From assembly GCA_001931535.1 (NCBI GenBank), contig CP016211.1, positions 3,438,501 through 3,502,500 of the forward strand: a stretch of 64,000 nucleotides of DNA, given 5' to 3'. The notes under the pieces were generated by a model that searched no databases, was not told where the DNA came from, and saw only the letters and a list, made by a program, of their open reading frames with translations. This stretch comes from Minicystis rosea. GTDB lineage: Bacteria; Myxococcota_A; Polyangia; Polyangiales; Polyangiaceae. Shown one piece after another: positions 26,350 to 35,208 of the stretch; position 1 is the stretch's first letter; each line of letters begins with the position of its first letter. The translations under genes and the position numbers were made by a program.

Positions 26350-26415
26350 TCCGGCCTCGGATCGTGCGCGGCCACTTCGGAGATCGCGCGAGCGTCATCT
26401 CCCCCACGGAGCAAC

Positions 26416-27405
26416 ATGGACACGACCACGAACGATCCCGAAGGCGCGCGCCGCGTGCCGGTGACCATCCTCACGGGCTACCTCGGCGCCGGCAAGACCA
26501 CGCTCTTGAACCGCATCCTCACCGAGCGACACGGCAAGCGCATCGCGGTCATCGAGAACGAGTTCGGGGAGATCGGCATCGACAACGAGCTCGTCGTCGG
26601 CACCGACGAAGAGATCTTCGAGATGAACAACGGCTGCATCTGCTGCACCGTGCGCGGCGATCTCATCCGCATCCTCGGCAACCTCATGCGCCGCAAGGAT
26701 CGCTTCGACTACATCCTCGTGGAGACCACCGGGCTCGCCGATCCCGCGCCCGTGATCCAGACCTTCTTCGTCGACGAAGAGGTGAAGACGCAGACCGCGC
26801 TCGACGGTCTCGTCACCGTGGTCGACGCGCGCCACTTGCTCCTGCACCTCGACGACAGCACCGAGTGCCAGGAGCAGGTCGCGTTCGCCGACGTCATCCT
26901 CCTCAACAAGACCGATCTCGTGACGCCCGCGGAGCTCGACGAGGTCGAGGCCCGCATCCGCGCGCTGAACCGGTTCGCCACCGTGCACCGCACGCAGAAC
27001 GCCGCGCTCCCCATCGATCGCGTGGTGGACATCGGCGCCTTCGATCTCAGCCGCGCGCTCACCATCGATCCGAAGTTCCTCGACGACGGGAGCCACGAGC
27101 ACGACAGCACCATCGGCTCCGTCTCCCTCCAGTTCGACGGCGCCCTCGACGAGACGAAGCTCGAAGCGTGGATCGGCAAGCTGCTGCGCGAGCGCGGCAC
27201 CGACATCTTCCGCATGAAGGGCATCCTCCACGTGGAAGGCCGCGACGCGCAGCTCGTCTTCCAAGGCGTGCACATGATCTTCGACGGCACCTTCGGCCGC
27301 CCTTGGGGCACGGACAAGCGCGAGAACCGGCTCGTCTTCATCGGTCGCAACCTCGACCGCGACGAGCTCCACAGCGGCTTCGCGTCCTGCGCAGCGACGG
27401 CGTAG
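26416..27405 (+). CDS. COG0523 (CobW/YjiA-type) metal-chaperone GTPase
   Basis: This 329-residue protein has the Walker A loop GYLGAGKTT (about residue 19), the metal-binding motif GCICC within NNGCICCTVRGD (~75), ETTG (~105), NKTD (~170) and a C-terminal CobW_C-like half ending GTFGRPWG and RENRLVFIGRNLD. COG0523 proteins hydrolyse GTP to insert metals, often zinc, into client proteins. It sits between VgrG-linked genes and a WD40 protein; next to two metallophosphoesterase-like genes, a metal-loading role is an attractive guess. A small conserved gene often seen with this family is nearby at 29751. Confidence 0.93.
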   Translation: MDTTTNDPEGARRVPVTILTGYLGAGKTTLLNRILTERHGKRIAVIENEFGEIGIDNELVVGTDEEIFEMNNGCICCTVRGDLIRILGNLMRRKDRFDYILVETTGLADPAPVIQTFFVDEEVKTQTALDGLVTVVDARHLLLHLDDSTECQEQVAFADVILLNKTDLVTPAELDEVEARIRALNRFATVHRTQNAALPIDRVVDIGAFDLSRALTIDPKFLDDGSHEHDSTIGSVSLQFDGALDETKLEAWIGKLLRERGTDIFRMKGILHVEGRDAQLVFQGVHMIFDGTFGRPWGTDKRENRLVFIGRNLDRDELHSGFASCAATA

Positions 27406-27417
27406 CGCCCTCACGCG

Positions 27418-28446
27418 ATGCACGGCGCCCGTCCGCTCTGGTCCCTCACCCTCCCCGACTACGCGCCCGACGTCCGGTTCTCGCCCGACGGGCGCTCCCT
27501 CGCCGCGGCCACGGTGGCCGGCCCGGTGGTCGTCCTCGACCCTTGGTCCGGCACCGAGCGCTTCCGCACCGACGGCCATGAAGGCGGCGCGCTCTCCCTC
27601 GCGTTCTGCGTGATGCACCCGCTCGTCGCCACCGGCGGCGCCGACGGCGAGGTCGCGATCCACCGCGCCGGAACCGGCGTCCTGCGCGCGCGCACCTCGC
27701 TCGGTCGCGGCTGGGTCGAGCGGCTCGCGTGGTCACCGGACGGCGCCGTGCTCGCCGCCTCGATGGGCCGCTCCGTGTGCTTCTTGTCGACCGATGGCAC
27801 CGTGCGCGGCCGCTTCGACGGCCACCCGAGCACCGTCACCGGCCTCGCCTGGCACGTGCACCAAGGCGCCTTCGTCACCTCGGCCTACGGCGTCGTCACG
27901 CTGCTCTCTCCCGACGATCCCGAGCCCAGAACGCAGCACTACTTCCGCACCTCGCTCCTCACCGTGCACCCTTCGCCCGACGGTCGCTTCGTCGCCTCCG
28001 GCACGCAGGATCCGATGGTCCACGTGTGGGATCTCGACGACGACAGCAACGAGGTGAACCTCACCGGCTACGCCGGCAAGGTCGCCGTGCTCGCCTGGTG
28101 CCCCGCGTTCCCGCTCCTCGCCACGGCCGCCGGCGCAGGCGTCGTCACGTGGGACTTCGCCGGCGGCGATCCGTTCCGCCGCCCGCCCATCGAGCTCTCG
28201 CTCGGCACCACGGGCCGCATCACGTCGCTCGAGTTCCTGCGCACCGGCGAGCTCCTCGCCGGCACCGACGCCGGCGTCGTGTGGCTCCTCGAGCTCGGTC
28301 GCTATGGTGAAGAGCTCGCGCGCTCCGTCTTCGCGCGCGTCACGGGCGCCGTATGCGCGCTCGTCCCCTCGCCCGATGGACGCGCCCTCGCGGTGGTCGC
28401 CACCGGCGGCGGCATCTCGCTCTGGTCCCTCGTGGACGGCGAATGA
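27418..28446 (+). CDS. WD40-repeat beta-propeller protein
   Basis: The 342-residue protein starts 12 bases after the COG0523 stop. Six to seven WD40-type blades are visible: VRFSPDGRSLAAATVAGPVVVLD, DGEVAIHRAG, LAWSPDGAVLAAS, SPDGRFVASGTQDPMVHVWD, LAWCPAFPLLATAAGAGVVTWD and SPDGRALAVVATGGGISLWS are the main ones (first and fourth slightly longer than shown). There is no signal peptide. WD40 proteins are often encoded beside COG0523 GTPases. The stop overlaps the next start (ATGA), tying it to the metallophosphoesterase paralogue. It probably acts as a protein-binding platform. Confidence 0.88.
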   Translation: MHGARPLWSLTLPDYAPDVRFSPDGRSLAAATVAGPVVVLDPWSGTERFRTDGHEGGALSLAFCVMHPLVATGGADGEVAIHRAGTGVLRARTSLGRGWVERLAWSPDGAVLAASMGRSVCFLSTDGTVRGRFDGHPSTVTGLAWHVHQGAFVTSAYGVVTLLSPDDPEPRTQHYFRTSLLTVHPSPDGRFVASGTQDPMVHVWDLDDDSNEVNLTGYAGKVAVLAWCPAFPLLATAAGAGVVTWDFAGGDPFRRPPIELSLGTTGRITSLEFLRTGELLAGTDAGVVWLLELGRYGEELARSVFARVTGAVCALVPSPDGRALAVVATGGGISLWSLVDGE

Positions 28447-29654
28447 CCCTCGCCGCCACCGATCCGAGCCCGCTTCCCGATCGCCCCGAGGCCGTATCGG
28501 TGACGCTCGGCAGCGCGCCCGACGCACGCCCTGCGACGACGCGCCCGCCCTCCACCGCATCGTTTCTCTACCTCGATTGCGGCGCATGGATCGGCGACGG
28601 TCGTCACGTCGCAGTCCAACGATCCTTCGCCGTGGTGTGCGGGGAGCACGCCGTCTTGTGCGAGTTCCAAGCCGGCCGCGCCGCGCGCGATCCCGGCCAC
28701 ACCGGCCCCGAAGCGCAGGCCATCACGCGCCTCCTCGCCGCCCTCGCCGGCCCGCAGCGCATGGATGTCGCCATCCGCCGCTGGTGCATCCGCAGCCACG
28801 ATCGCGCGCCGATCGCGGGCCCTCCGACACCGACCATCTTCCTCCCCGACATGCACCTTCCCCTCGTCGGGAAGATGCCCGACCTCGATCCGGATCTCGT
28901 CCCCGATCCGATGCAAGCGCGCTGCTGGTGTCACGGCCCCATTTTCTCGCGCCTCGATGGAGCCGCTGCCCGCGCCTCCGTCTACCGCGCCGTCGGCAGC
29001 CGCCTCACGCGCAACCCCAACGAGTGGTTTTACGCCATGGCCGCGAGCTACAACGCCGCCGCCGAAGATCTGATCCGCTTCGTCGATCGCCTCGGCCGCC
29101 ACGCCGCGAGCACGCCTTGCCACCTCGTGCACCTCGGCGGCCTCTTCGACGTCTGGGCCGGCTACAAGTGCATCTTCCACTCGCAGGGTTTCGCCGGTTT
29201 GGTCGAGCCGCGCATCGTCGCCGGCGCGGGCGAGCGCGAGCTCACCTCCCGCTGGCAGGACGTGATCCTCGACGGCCGCCCGAAGACCGCGGTCACGCGT
29301 CTCTTCGGCCTCCCCGCCGATCGCCGCACGCTGCTCTCCGCACCGCAGGGCCACTTCGCCGGCAACACGCCTCCCATCGGCGACGCTCCGCGCTCGCTCC
29401 GCACCGAGACCTTCTTCGCCGAGAGCCGCCCCGAGCCCCTGCAATGCTGCGTCGATCAGCCGCCCCACGCGCGCGTCGGCGTGCTCGAAGGCAAGGCGCA
29501 GTTCCTCCCCTGGACCCGCATGCGCACCCCCGGCTGGCGCCGCGAGCTCCTCACCGCCGCCGCCTCACGCTGGGTCGAGCAGCCCTTCTCCGCCTACGTC
29601 ATGGCCCACACCTACGAGCCCTGCCTCGCCGAAGTGTGGGTCGATCCGAGCTGA
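28443..29654 (+). CDS. Metallophosphoesterase-like paralogue lacking key metal ligands
   Basis: The 403-residue protein overlaps the WD40 stop by four bases. It is clearly related to the gene at 23619: both share SFLYLD, VCGEHAVLC/VCGRTAVLC, DMHLP, H-L-G-x-x-x-D-x-W and a final HT motif. Several ligands are lost: GDMHLP becomes PDMHLP (Asp and His kept), GDMVD becomes GGLFD (~232), no GNHD is present, and GHTH becomes AHTY (~388). It also lacks the 70-residue N-terminal region. It is probably catalytically dead. Roles as an inhibitor, immunity protein or scaffold for its active partner are possible. Confidence 0.75.
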   Translation: MTLAATDPSPLPDRPEAVSVTLGSAPDARPATTRPPSTASFLYLDCGAWIGDGRHVAVQRSFAVVCGEHAVLCEFQAGRAARDPGHTGPEAQAITRLLAALAGPQRMDVAIRRWCIRSHDRAPIAGPPTPTIFLPDMHLPLVGKMPDLDPDLVPDPMQARCWCHGPIFSRLDGAAARASVYRAVGSRLTRNPNEWFYAMAASYNAAAEDLIRFVDRLGRHAASTPCHLVHLGGLFDVWAGYKCIFHSQGFAGLVEPRIVAGAGERELTSRWQDVILDGRPKTAVTRLFGLPADRRTLLSAPQGHFAGNTPPIGDAPRSLRTETFFAESRPEPLQCCVDQPPHARVGVLEGKAQFLPWTRMRTPGWRRELLTAAASRWVEQPFSAYVMAHTYEPCLAEVWVDPS

Positions 29655-29750
29655 GCTTCATCGATCGACCGCCGCGCGCCCGCATCATCGGTCGAGCTCA
29701 TCGCTCGCTCGTTGCGCTGCGCTCGCGACGTGTCGAACGCAGCGACCGCA

Positions 29751-30029
29751 TCAATGCGGATGCTCGTGCTTGCCCGCCGCGAGCGCGACGATGTCCTCGC
29801 GGGTCACGTCGGCCGACGCGCGATGAATCTTGTACTTGGTCGGCTCCTCGCGGCCTCGAAACAGCGCGATCACCGTCTCGATCGGCGGGCAGCCCGGCTC
29901 GCTGCACGTCAGCTCCGACACGAGGATGGTGACGTCGTCGCCAGGGCTCAGCACCTCGCGGACCCAATCCTTGATCCTCCGCGCCGTCGCCGCCCCACCC
30001 GCGTTCGCTGCACCCGCCGATCGGAACAT
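29751..30029 (-). CDS. Small conserved protein with EPGCPP motif
   Basis: This 92-residue protein starts at ATG 30029, chosen because GGAGGAG lies 7 bases upstream; the frame remains open to 30104. Its conserved core reads VSELTCSEPGCPPIETVIAL and then KYKIHRA, a family often found with COG0523/CobW GTPases, one of which is at 26416. Two Cys and C-terminal His residues (KHEHPH) suggest metal binding. It is convergent with the 28443 gene. Confidence 0.7.
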   Translation of the reverse strand: MFRSAGAANAGGAATARRIKDWVREVLSPGDDVTILVSELTCSEPGCPPIETVIALFRGREEPTKYKIHRASADVTREDIVALAAGKHEHPH

Positions 30030-30199
30030 CGTCGCTCCTCCGTGACCTCCACGGAGACTACCCGCGATCGACGATCGCTCACAGCATCCGTTCGTCGAAC
30101 GCATCGGCTCGCAAACGACGCCGGGCAGAAATCCGGCCGTGCCGACCAGACTTCTGCCCGCCGTACGAAGTCGTGCAGCGCACGCTCCGCTTCGTGATC

Positions 30200-30217
30200 G
30201 GGGCCGCTCGCGGCCCC
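30200..30217 (-). terminator. GC hairpin after yceI (interspersed repeat)
   Basis: Perfect arms GGGGCCGC/GCGGCCCC around TC, starting 7 bases after the yceI stop in the minus direction. It has the same core as the copies near 5484 and 20509, flanked by GATCACGA as in the copy at 52561. No T-run. Confidence 0.55.
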
Positions 30218-30224
30218 ATCGTGA

Positions 30225-30755
30225 TCACGCCGCCTTCACCGCCTGAATCTCGATCTCGATGTCGATCTTCTCGCTCACCAGCACGCCGCCGGTCTCGAGC
30301 ACCTGGTTCCAGGTCAGCCCGAAGTCCTTGCGGTTGATGCTCGTCTTCGCCGCGAAGAGCGCGCGCGTGTTGCCCCACGGATCCTTGTTGGTCCCGTGCG
30401 ACTCCACCGCGAGCGTCACCTGCTTGGTGACGCCGTGGATCGTGAGATCGCCCGTGACCTCGAGATCGCTTCCATCCTTCTCGACCTTGGTCGAGGTGAA
30501 GGTCATCTGCGGAAACTTCTCCGCGTCGAGGAAGTCCGGCGACTTCAGGTGTGTGTCGCGCTGCGGCTCGCGCGTGTCGATGCTCGCGATCTCGATGGTC
30601 GCGGACGTGCTCGACTTGGTGATGTCGGCCTTGTCGATGTCGATGAAGCCGGCCCACTTGGTGAAAGTGCCGCGGACTTTGGTCACCACCAGGTGACGGG
30701 CCACGAACTCGACGTTGGAGTGAGAGGTGTCGATGTTCCAGCGCTCGGTTGCCAT
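30225..30755 (-). CDS. yceI: YceI family lipid/isoprenoid-binding protein
   Basis: YceI proteins form a lipocalin-like barrel that binds long polyisoprenoids. This 176-residue copy starts MATERWNIDTSHSNVEFVARHL and has VRGTFTKWAGFIDID, SPDFLDAEKFPQMTF and GDLTIHGVTKQVTL, the usual order. No signal peptide is present, so it is probably cytoplasmic, unlike the secreted E. coli form. AGGAGA precedes the ATG at 30755. A perfect 21-bp palindrome lies about 100 bases upstream, and the GC hairpin follows the stop. Confidence 0.93.
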   Translation of the reverse strand: MATERWNIDTSHSNVEFVARHLVVTKVRGTFTKWAGFIDIDKADITKSSTSATIEIASIDTREPQRDTHLKSPDFLDAEKFPQMTFTSTKVEKDGSDLEVTGDLTIHGVTKQVTLAVESHGTNKDPWGNTRALFAAKTSINRKDFGLTWNQVLETGGVLVSEKIDIEIEIQAVKAA

Positions 30756-30854
30756 GATGAGTCTCCTGTTCGTTCTCTGAAAACGTCGGAGACCCCTTCA
30801 GCAAGGCGCAGGCCGTCGCCGAGCCCCGCGCTTTTCGGCTCGGCGCGCTCGGCT

Positions 30855-30875
30855 GGGCTATCAAATTGATAGCCC
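30855..30875. promoter_or_regulatory. Perfect 21-bp palindrome upstream of yceI, candidate operator
   Basis: Ten-base arms GGGCTATCAA and TTGATAGCCC are exact reverse complements around one A. The site is AT-rich in its core, unlike the surroundings, and lies 100 bases before the yceI start, a normal operator position. The shape fits a dimeric winged-helix repressor such as a MarR-type protein; no such regulator is encoded in the window. Confidence 0.6.
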
Positions 30876-30899
30876 CCATGATCGTTTCGAGCTGGCCCG

Positions 30900-32186
30900 C
30901 TATTCGAGGTCGAAGGGCGCGACCGTGACGCTGGTGAGGTTGGGGATCGCCTTGGTGATGGTCTCACCAATCTCCGCGTGAGTGCCGACCACGCCGATGA
31001 CCAAGTCGTCACTGGAGAGGCGAGCGCGCACAGCCGCGTTGGCCGCCTCCGGCGTCACGGCTTGAATGGTGGGCAGGTAGCGATCGTGGTAGCCGGCCGG
31101 CAGATCGTAGAGCGCCGCCTCGAGCTTCTGGTGCACGCGCTTGCGCGCCGTATCGGTGTCGAAGGCGTGCGAGCGGACGAGGTAGCGCTTCACGAACTCG
31201 AGCTCCTCCGCCGTCACCCCGCCGTCGATGAACGACAGCAGGAGCTCGAGCTCGAGCGCGAGGCAAGCGGGCGCATCGGTGGCCGACGGCGCGGTCCACA
31301 TGGTGAACGCGTCCCGCCGGCGATCGAAGCCGACCCGCGACGAAGCGCCGTACGACCAGCCGCGCTTGGCGCGAATCTCCTGCATGAGCCGCGAGGTGAA
31401 GGTGCCGCCGAAGACGGTGTTGGCCACCATCAGCGGGAAGTGATCGGCGTCGTGCGCGTCGGTGCCGAGGCCGCCGATGACCATCTGCGTCTGCGTGCGA
31501 TCCGGCTTGTCGACGAACACGAGGTGACGGCCCGGCTTGCGCGCCGGCGCCGGCACCGGATCGGGAACGGCCTCGCCCTCGGGCAGCCCCGCGAGCAGCC
31601 GATCGGCGACGGCCTTGCCCTCCTCCTCGGAGACGTCGCCCGAGACGATGACGATGGCGTTGGCGCGGCTGTAGTGCCGCTCGTAACAGGCGCGCACGTC
31701 GGCACGGCCGATGTCACGCAGCGTCTGGATCTTGCCCGACGTGCGCCGGCCGTACGGGTGCCCATCGAAGAGCGTGCGGCGGAAGGCGCGGTTCGCGAGC
31801 GAGCGATCGCTGTCGCGCGCCTCGATCAGCTCGGCCTCGGACTCACGCAGCAGACGCGCGAGCTCACGCTCGTCGAACGCCGGCCGCGAGAGGAGCGTGG
31901 AGACCAGATCGACCATCGGATCGAGCGAGCGGCGGATCACCTCGAAGTGCACGCCCGCGGAGCTGACGCTGACGTCGGCCGCGAACTCGCCGCCGAGGGC
32001 GTCGATGGTCTCCTCGATCTTCTCGGCGGAGTACCCCTCCGCGCCGCGGCGAAACATGCGCGCGGTGACGCGGCTCAAGCCATCTTTGCCCTCCGGATCG
32101 TGGGCCGATCCGGATCGAAAGCTGATGCCGACGCTGACGATCGGGAGCGCGTCGCTCGGCTCGACGAATACCAAAGGCTTGCTCAC
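30900..32186 (-). CDS. M16-type peptidase homologue, inactive subunit
   Basis: This 428-residue protein has the M16 two-domain layout (VEPSDALPIVSVGISFRSGS at the start; NTVFGGTFTSRLMQEIRAKRGWSYG later) and the R/Y pair of the C-terminal half. The zinc motif HxxEH is absent: the corresponding place reads GLSRVTARMFRRG. It is therefore the non-catalytic partner of the gene just upstream, with which it overlaps by four bases (ATGA). Such pairs form heterodimeric chambers that degrade or process peptides. Confidence 0.92.
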   Translation of the reverse strand: MSKPLVFVEPSDALPIVSVGISFRSGSAHDPEGKDGLSRVTARMFRRGAEGYSAEKIEETIDALGGEFAADVSVSSAGVHFEVIRRSLDPMVDLVSTLLSRPAFDERELARLLRESEAELIEARDSDRSLANRAFRRTLFDGHPYGRRTSGKIQTLRDIGRADVRACYERHYSRANAIVIVSGDVSEEEGKAVADRLLAGLPEGEAVPDPVPAPARKPGRHLVFVDKPDRTQTQMVIGGLGTDAHDADHFPLMVANTVFGGTFTSRLMQEIRAKRGWSYGASSRVGFDRRRDAFTMWTAPSATDAPACLALELELLLSFIDGGVTAEELEFVKRYLVRSHAFDTDTARKRVHQKLEAALYDLPAGYHDRYLPTIQAVTPEAANAAVRARLSSDDLVIGVVGTHAEIGETITKAIPNLTSVTVAPFDLE

Positions 32187-33595
32187 GCCGACTCCTCCTC
32201 TTCCCCCTCTTCGTCCGCATCCGATCCGTCGGGGAGCACTTCGATCACCGTGCGCGCGCTCTCGACGAGGTAGCGACGCGACACGCGCAGCAGGTCGCCC
32301 AGCGTCACGCGCCGGTACGCCGCGAGCTTGTCGAAGAGCGCCGCGGGATCACCGAGCACCGTCTCGTAGAACCCGATCTGCTCGGCCTTGCCGGCCACCG
32401 TCTCGAGCCCTTGCAGCGTGCCCAGCTCGAGCCGCGCCTTGGCGCGATCGAGCTCGGCCGCGGTCACGCCGTCGCGCCGCACCTCGGCGAGGATGGGATC
32501 GAGCGCGCCGAGGAGCTCCTCCACGGTGTGGCCTTCACGCGCCGACAAGTAGATGTCGTAGAGCGCGGGATCGCGGAACGCGCCCACCCACCCGCGGATC
32601 TCCGACGCGATCTCCTGCTGCTGGACGAGCGCACGATGCACGCGCGACGACCGGCCGCCGAAGAGGATCTCGTTCAGCAGCACGAGCGGCGCATGATCGA
32701 AATCACCGAGCGCCGGGCTCTTGTAGCCGATGGAGACCTTGGGCGTCGGCGTCGGCTTCTCCACGCGCGCGCGCCGCTCCTCGGTCTGCGCGGGCTCCGG
32801 CTGCACGTCCTCGATCGGGATCGTGGCCGGCGGAAGGTGGCCGTAGTGCTCCTGCACCAGCGCCAGGATCTCGCGCGCCGAAGCGTCGCCCACGATCACG
32901 AGCGAAGCGTTGTTGGGCGCGTAGTACGTCCGGTAGAACGAGGTGCAGTCATCGGTGGTGAAGCCCTGGATGTCCGCCATCCACCCGATGGTCGGCCAGC
33001 CATAGCCGTGCTTCTCGAAGGCGTGCTTGTAGAGGATCTCGCTCACCGATCCGTCGACGTCGTCCTCCACGCGCTGGCGCCGCTCGTTGGCGACGACCTC
33101 CTTCTCGCTCGACACCTGCTTGTCGCGGAGCACGAGCCGCGCGATGCGGCCCGCCTCGAGCTTGAGCGCGAGCGGCAGCGCCTCCTTCGGGAGGTTCGTG
33201 TGGTAGTACGTCCAGTCGAGGAACGTGGCCGCGTTGGTGTCGGCGCCGGCCTCTTCGAGGAGCCGATCGAAGGCGCCGTGCGCGACGTCCTCCGTCTCGC
33301 CGAACATGAGGTGCTCGAAGAGGTGGGCGATGCCGGTCTTGCCCTCCTTCTCGTGCCGCGATCCGACGCCGAACCACGTCTGCAGGCAGATGACGGGCGC
33401 CGCGTGATCTTCGAGGATCAGCACCTTGAGCCCGTTGCCCAGGACGAACCGCTCGACGCGCATCGAGGGCCCGAACGCGATGGTGGCATCGTGACGGACC
33501 TCCGCGAGCGCGGTGCGGCCTAGATTCAGCTCGGCGAGGAGATCGGCATGAGGCCCGCGGCGGGCGCGCGCGGGCGTGACAACGTCGCTTTGCAT
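32183..33595 (-). CDS. M16 zinc metallopeptidase, active subunit
   Basis: This 470-residue protein has the inverted zinc motif HLFEH (about residues 91-95, in GIAHLFEHLMFG) and the downstream acidic ligand region EKEVVANERRQRVED. The C-terminal half carries NEILFGGRSSRVHRALVQQ. The ATG at 33595 is used; a GTG at 33616 is also in frame and neither has a good ribosome site. It ends with an acidic tail (DADEEGEEEES). It is coupled to the inactive subunit downstream. No signal peptide is evident, so the compartment is uncertain. Confidence 0.93.
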   Translation of the reverse strand: MQSDVVTPARARRGPHADLLAELNLGRTALAEVRHDATIAFGPSMRVERFVLGNGLKVLILEDHAAPVICLQTWFGVGSRHEKEGKTGIAHLFEHLMFGETEDVAHGAFDRLLEEAGADTNAATFLDWTYYHTNLPKEALPLALKLEAGRIARLVLRDKQVSSEKEVVANERRQRVEDDVDGSVSEILYKHAFEKHGYGWPTIGWMADIQGFTTDDCTSFYRTYYAPNNASLVIVGDASAREILALVQEHYGHLPPATIPIEDVQPEPAQTEERRARVEKPTPTPKVSIGYKSPALGDFDHAPLVLLNEILFGGRSSRVHRALVQQQEIASEIRGWVGAFRDPALYDIYLSAREGHTVEELLGALDPILAEVRRDGVTAAELDRAKARLELGTLQGLETVAGKAEQIGFYETVLGDPAALFDKLAAYRRVTLGDLLRVSRRYLVESARTVIEVLPDGSDADEEGEEEESA

Positions 33596-33631
33596 AGGGG
33601 GGAGCCGGTGTATCACGGCTCGCGCGGAAGC

Positions 33632-34655
33632 TCACGCGCCGGGGAAGCGACGAAGCGCCTTCCATGGGAAAGGTGCCCAGAACGGCGTCGCGAGCGCGAT
33701 GTCTCCAGGCTCGACCACGAACCACGGCCCGTCGTGCCCGCTGGGCCGCAGGACATGAAAGCTCTGCGCCGGCATGAACCCTTGCCCGAGCAAGAGCGCG
33801 CGCCGTCCATCGGGCGCGCGAGCGACGTCGAGCACCAGCACCGCATGCCCGGGCGCGCCCGGCTGCACCACGAAATCCCCGGTCGCAAATCATCGAGCGC
33901 AACGGTGCTCGTGTCACGAGCGAGCGATCCCGTGTTGGCCCAACCGAAGACCGCATCGAGCCAACCGCGAAAGGATGCGCGCCCCGTATCGGGCCGCGCA
34001 CGCGGAGCCCAACGGAACGCGATCCCCTCCGGCACGGTGCGCTCGCCCTGCGCCCAACGCGCGAACGGCATCGGCGCCCCCGACGCCGCGCGATAGCTCA
34101 TGTCCCTTCGGCCGCGCGCGTAGAGCCACTCCGCGTGCAAGCGAATGATCGAATCGGCGCACTGCTGCAGATCACGCGCGCCGATGTCGAGATCGACGAC
34201 CGCCGCCAGGTTTGCGTGATCCGCGGGCAGGATCAGATCCCCGCGATAGCTGACGACCGACGTGCCCGGCGGCGCGAGCGGCAAGCGCCGCAGCCACGCG
34301 CCGAAGCCGTCCGCATCCAGGGCAACCCGCGTGAAGCCGGAAGGCGCCGCGAAACGATCAACGAGCGCATCGGCCGGCGGCGGAAGCCCCGCTGCCGGAT
34401 CATCGAGCCACGGATAAGCCGTCACCGGCGCGGTCGCTTGCGGAGCCTGCGCAGCTCGCACCAGCGGCGACACGGGCAACGAAGTCGCCGCTGCGATCGA
34501 GGATGACGATGTCGAAGGAGCTGCCGGCGGGGACGGCGGCGCTGGTGCCGAGGGAAGCGCTGGGTAGCCGGAACGGAGCCCGCCGTCGTCGAGCGGGCCC
34601 GCGTACAGCCCAGCAACAAGGAGATCGTGATCGCGCCCAGAGCTCGCCGTCGCAT
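33632..34655 (-). pseudogene. DUF4846 lipoprotein gene broken by two single-base frameshifts
   Basis: Three frames together make one normal DUF4846 lipoprotein. The start (ATG 34655) encodes MRRRALGAITISLLLGC, a lipoprotein signal with lipobox. The middle, in another frame, encodes a Ser/Pro linker and the family core (AWLRRLPLAPPGTSV, DIGARDLQQCADSIIRLHAEWLY, FRGWLDAVFGWANTGSL). The end, in the third frame (33632-33871), encodes VQPGAPGHAVLVLDVA and GQGFMPAQSFHVL. Each join needs one extra base; the second lies in a G run near 33883. The middle frame alone would run on to 33613 with a nonsense tail. The two lost bases may be assembly errors. Function of DUF4846 is unknown. Confidence 0.75.
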
Positions 34656-34729
34656 GTAACCGCATCATCGCGGAAGCGAGGCGCTTCGTGACAGGCAGGG
34701 GCAACGTCCGGGCTGGCCGGACGTGAGGC

Positions 34730-34945
34730 TCACTTCAAGCGAGCGATCGGTGCGCCTTCGGTGACGGCCTGGCCTTCGGTGACGAGGATCTCTGCGATCT
34801 CGCCCTCGTCTTCGGCCTCGACGGGCATCTCCATCTTCATCGATTCGAGGATCGCCACGACGGTGCCCTCTTCGATCTTGTCGCCGACTTTGACCTCGAT
34901 CTTCCAGACCGTGCCCGTGATGTGCGCCTTGATTTCCTTCGCCAT
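34730..34945 (-). CDS. Biotinyl/lipoyl carrier protein (BCCP-like single domain)
   Basis: This 71-residue protein is a single biotinyl domain: the modified Lys sits in ESMKMEMPV (about residue 37), flanked by EGTVVAILE and ending VTEGAPIARLK. It would carry carboxybiotin for a biotin-dependent acyl-CoA or pyruvate carboxylase, but no carboxylase subunit is adjacent. ESMKME with Met on both sides favours biotin over lipoate. Confidence 0.92.
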   Translation of the reverse strand: MAKEIKAHITGTVWKIEVKVGDKIEEGTVVAILESMKMEMPVEAEDEGEIAEILVTEGQAVTEGAPIARLK

Positions 34946-35125
34946 GGGCGGGCGAACCTACCGGAGCGCTCGGACAAAAGAAACGGCTTCGCGCTCACGT
35001 GAGCACCGCCCACATTGTCGCCCACGAAGGCGTCGCCCCCACGCAACACCAGCAGTGGGGCGCACTCAAGTGTTGCGACGCTGGGCCACCTGGGTAATCT
35101 GTGAAGTCGAGCGGCGCTGTAAAGA

Positions 35126-35155
35126 TTGCTCGCAGACGCCCTCTCGCGCGATAAT
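35126..35155 (+). promoter_or_regulatory. Candidate sigma70-type promoter for the 35209 gene
   Basis: TTGCTC (35126-35131) and GATAAT (35150-35155) with an 18-base spacer, about 55 bases before the ATG at 35209. A ribosome site AAGGAG lies 11 bases before that ATG. Confidence 0.45.
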
Positions 35156-35208
35156 GGCGCCAGCCGAACGACCGGCGCGCGCGGCCGCCGTCAAGGAGCC
35201 CAGAGGTC

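Noticed and set aside
17000..30000. Complete type VI secretion locus
   Set aside because: Only PAAR-like and VgrG components are present; no sheath (TssB/C), ClpV, TssJLM or baseplate genes are in the window.
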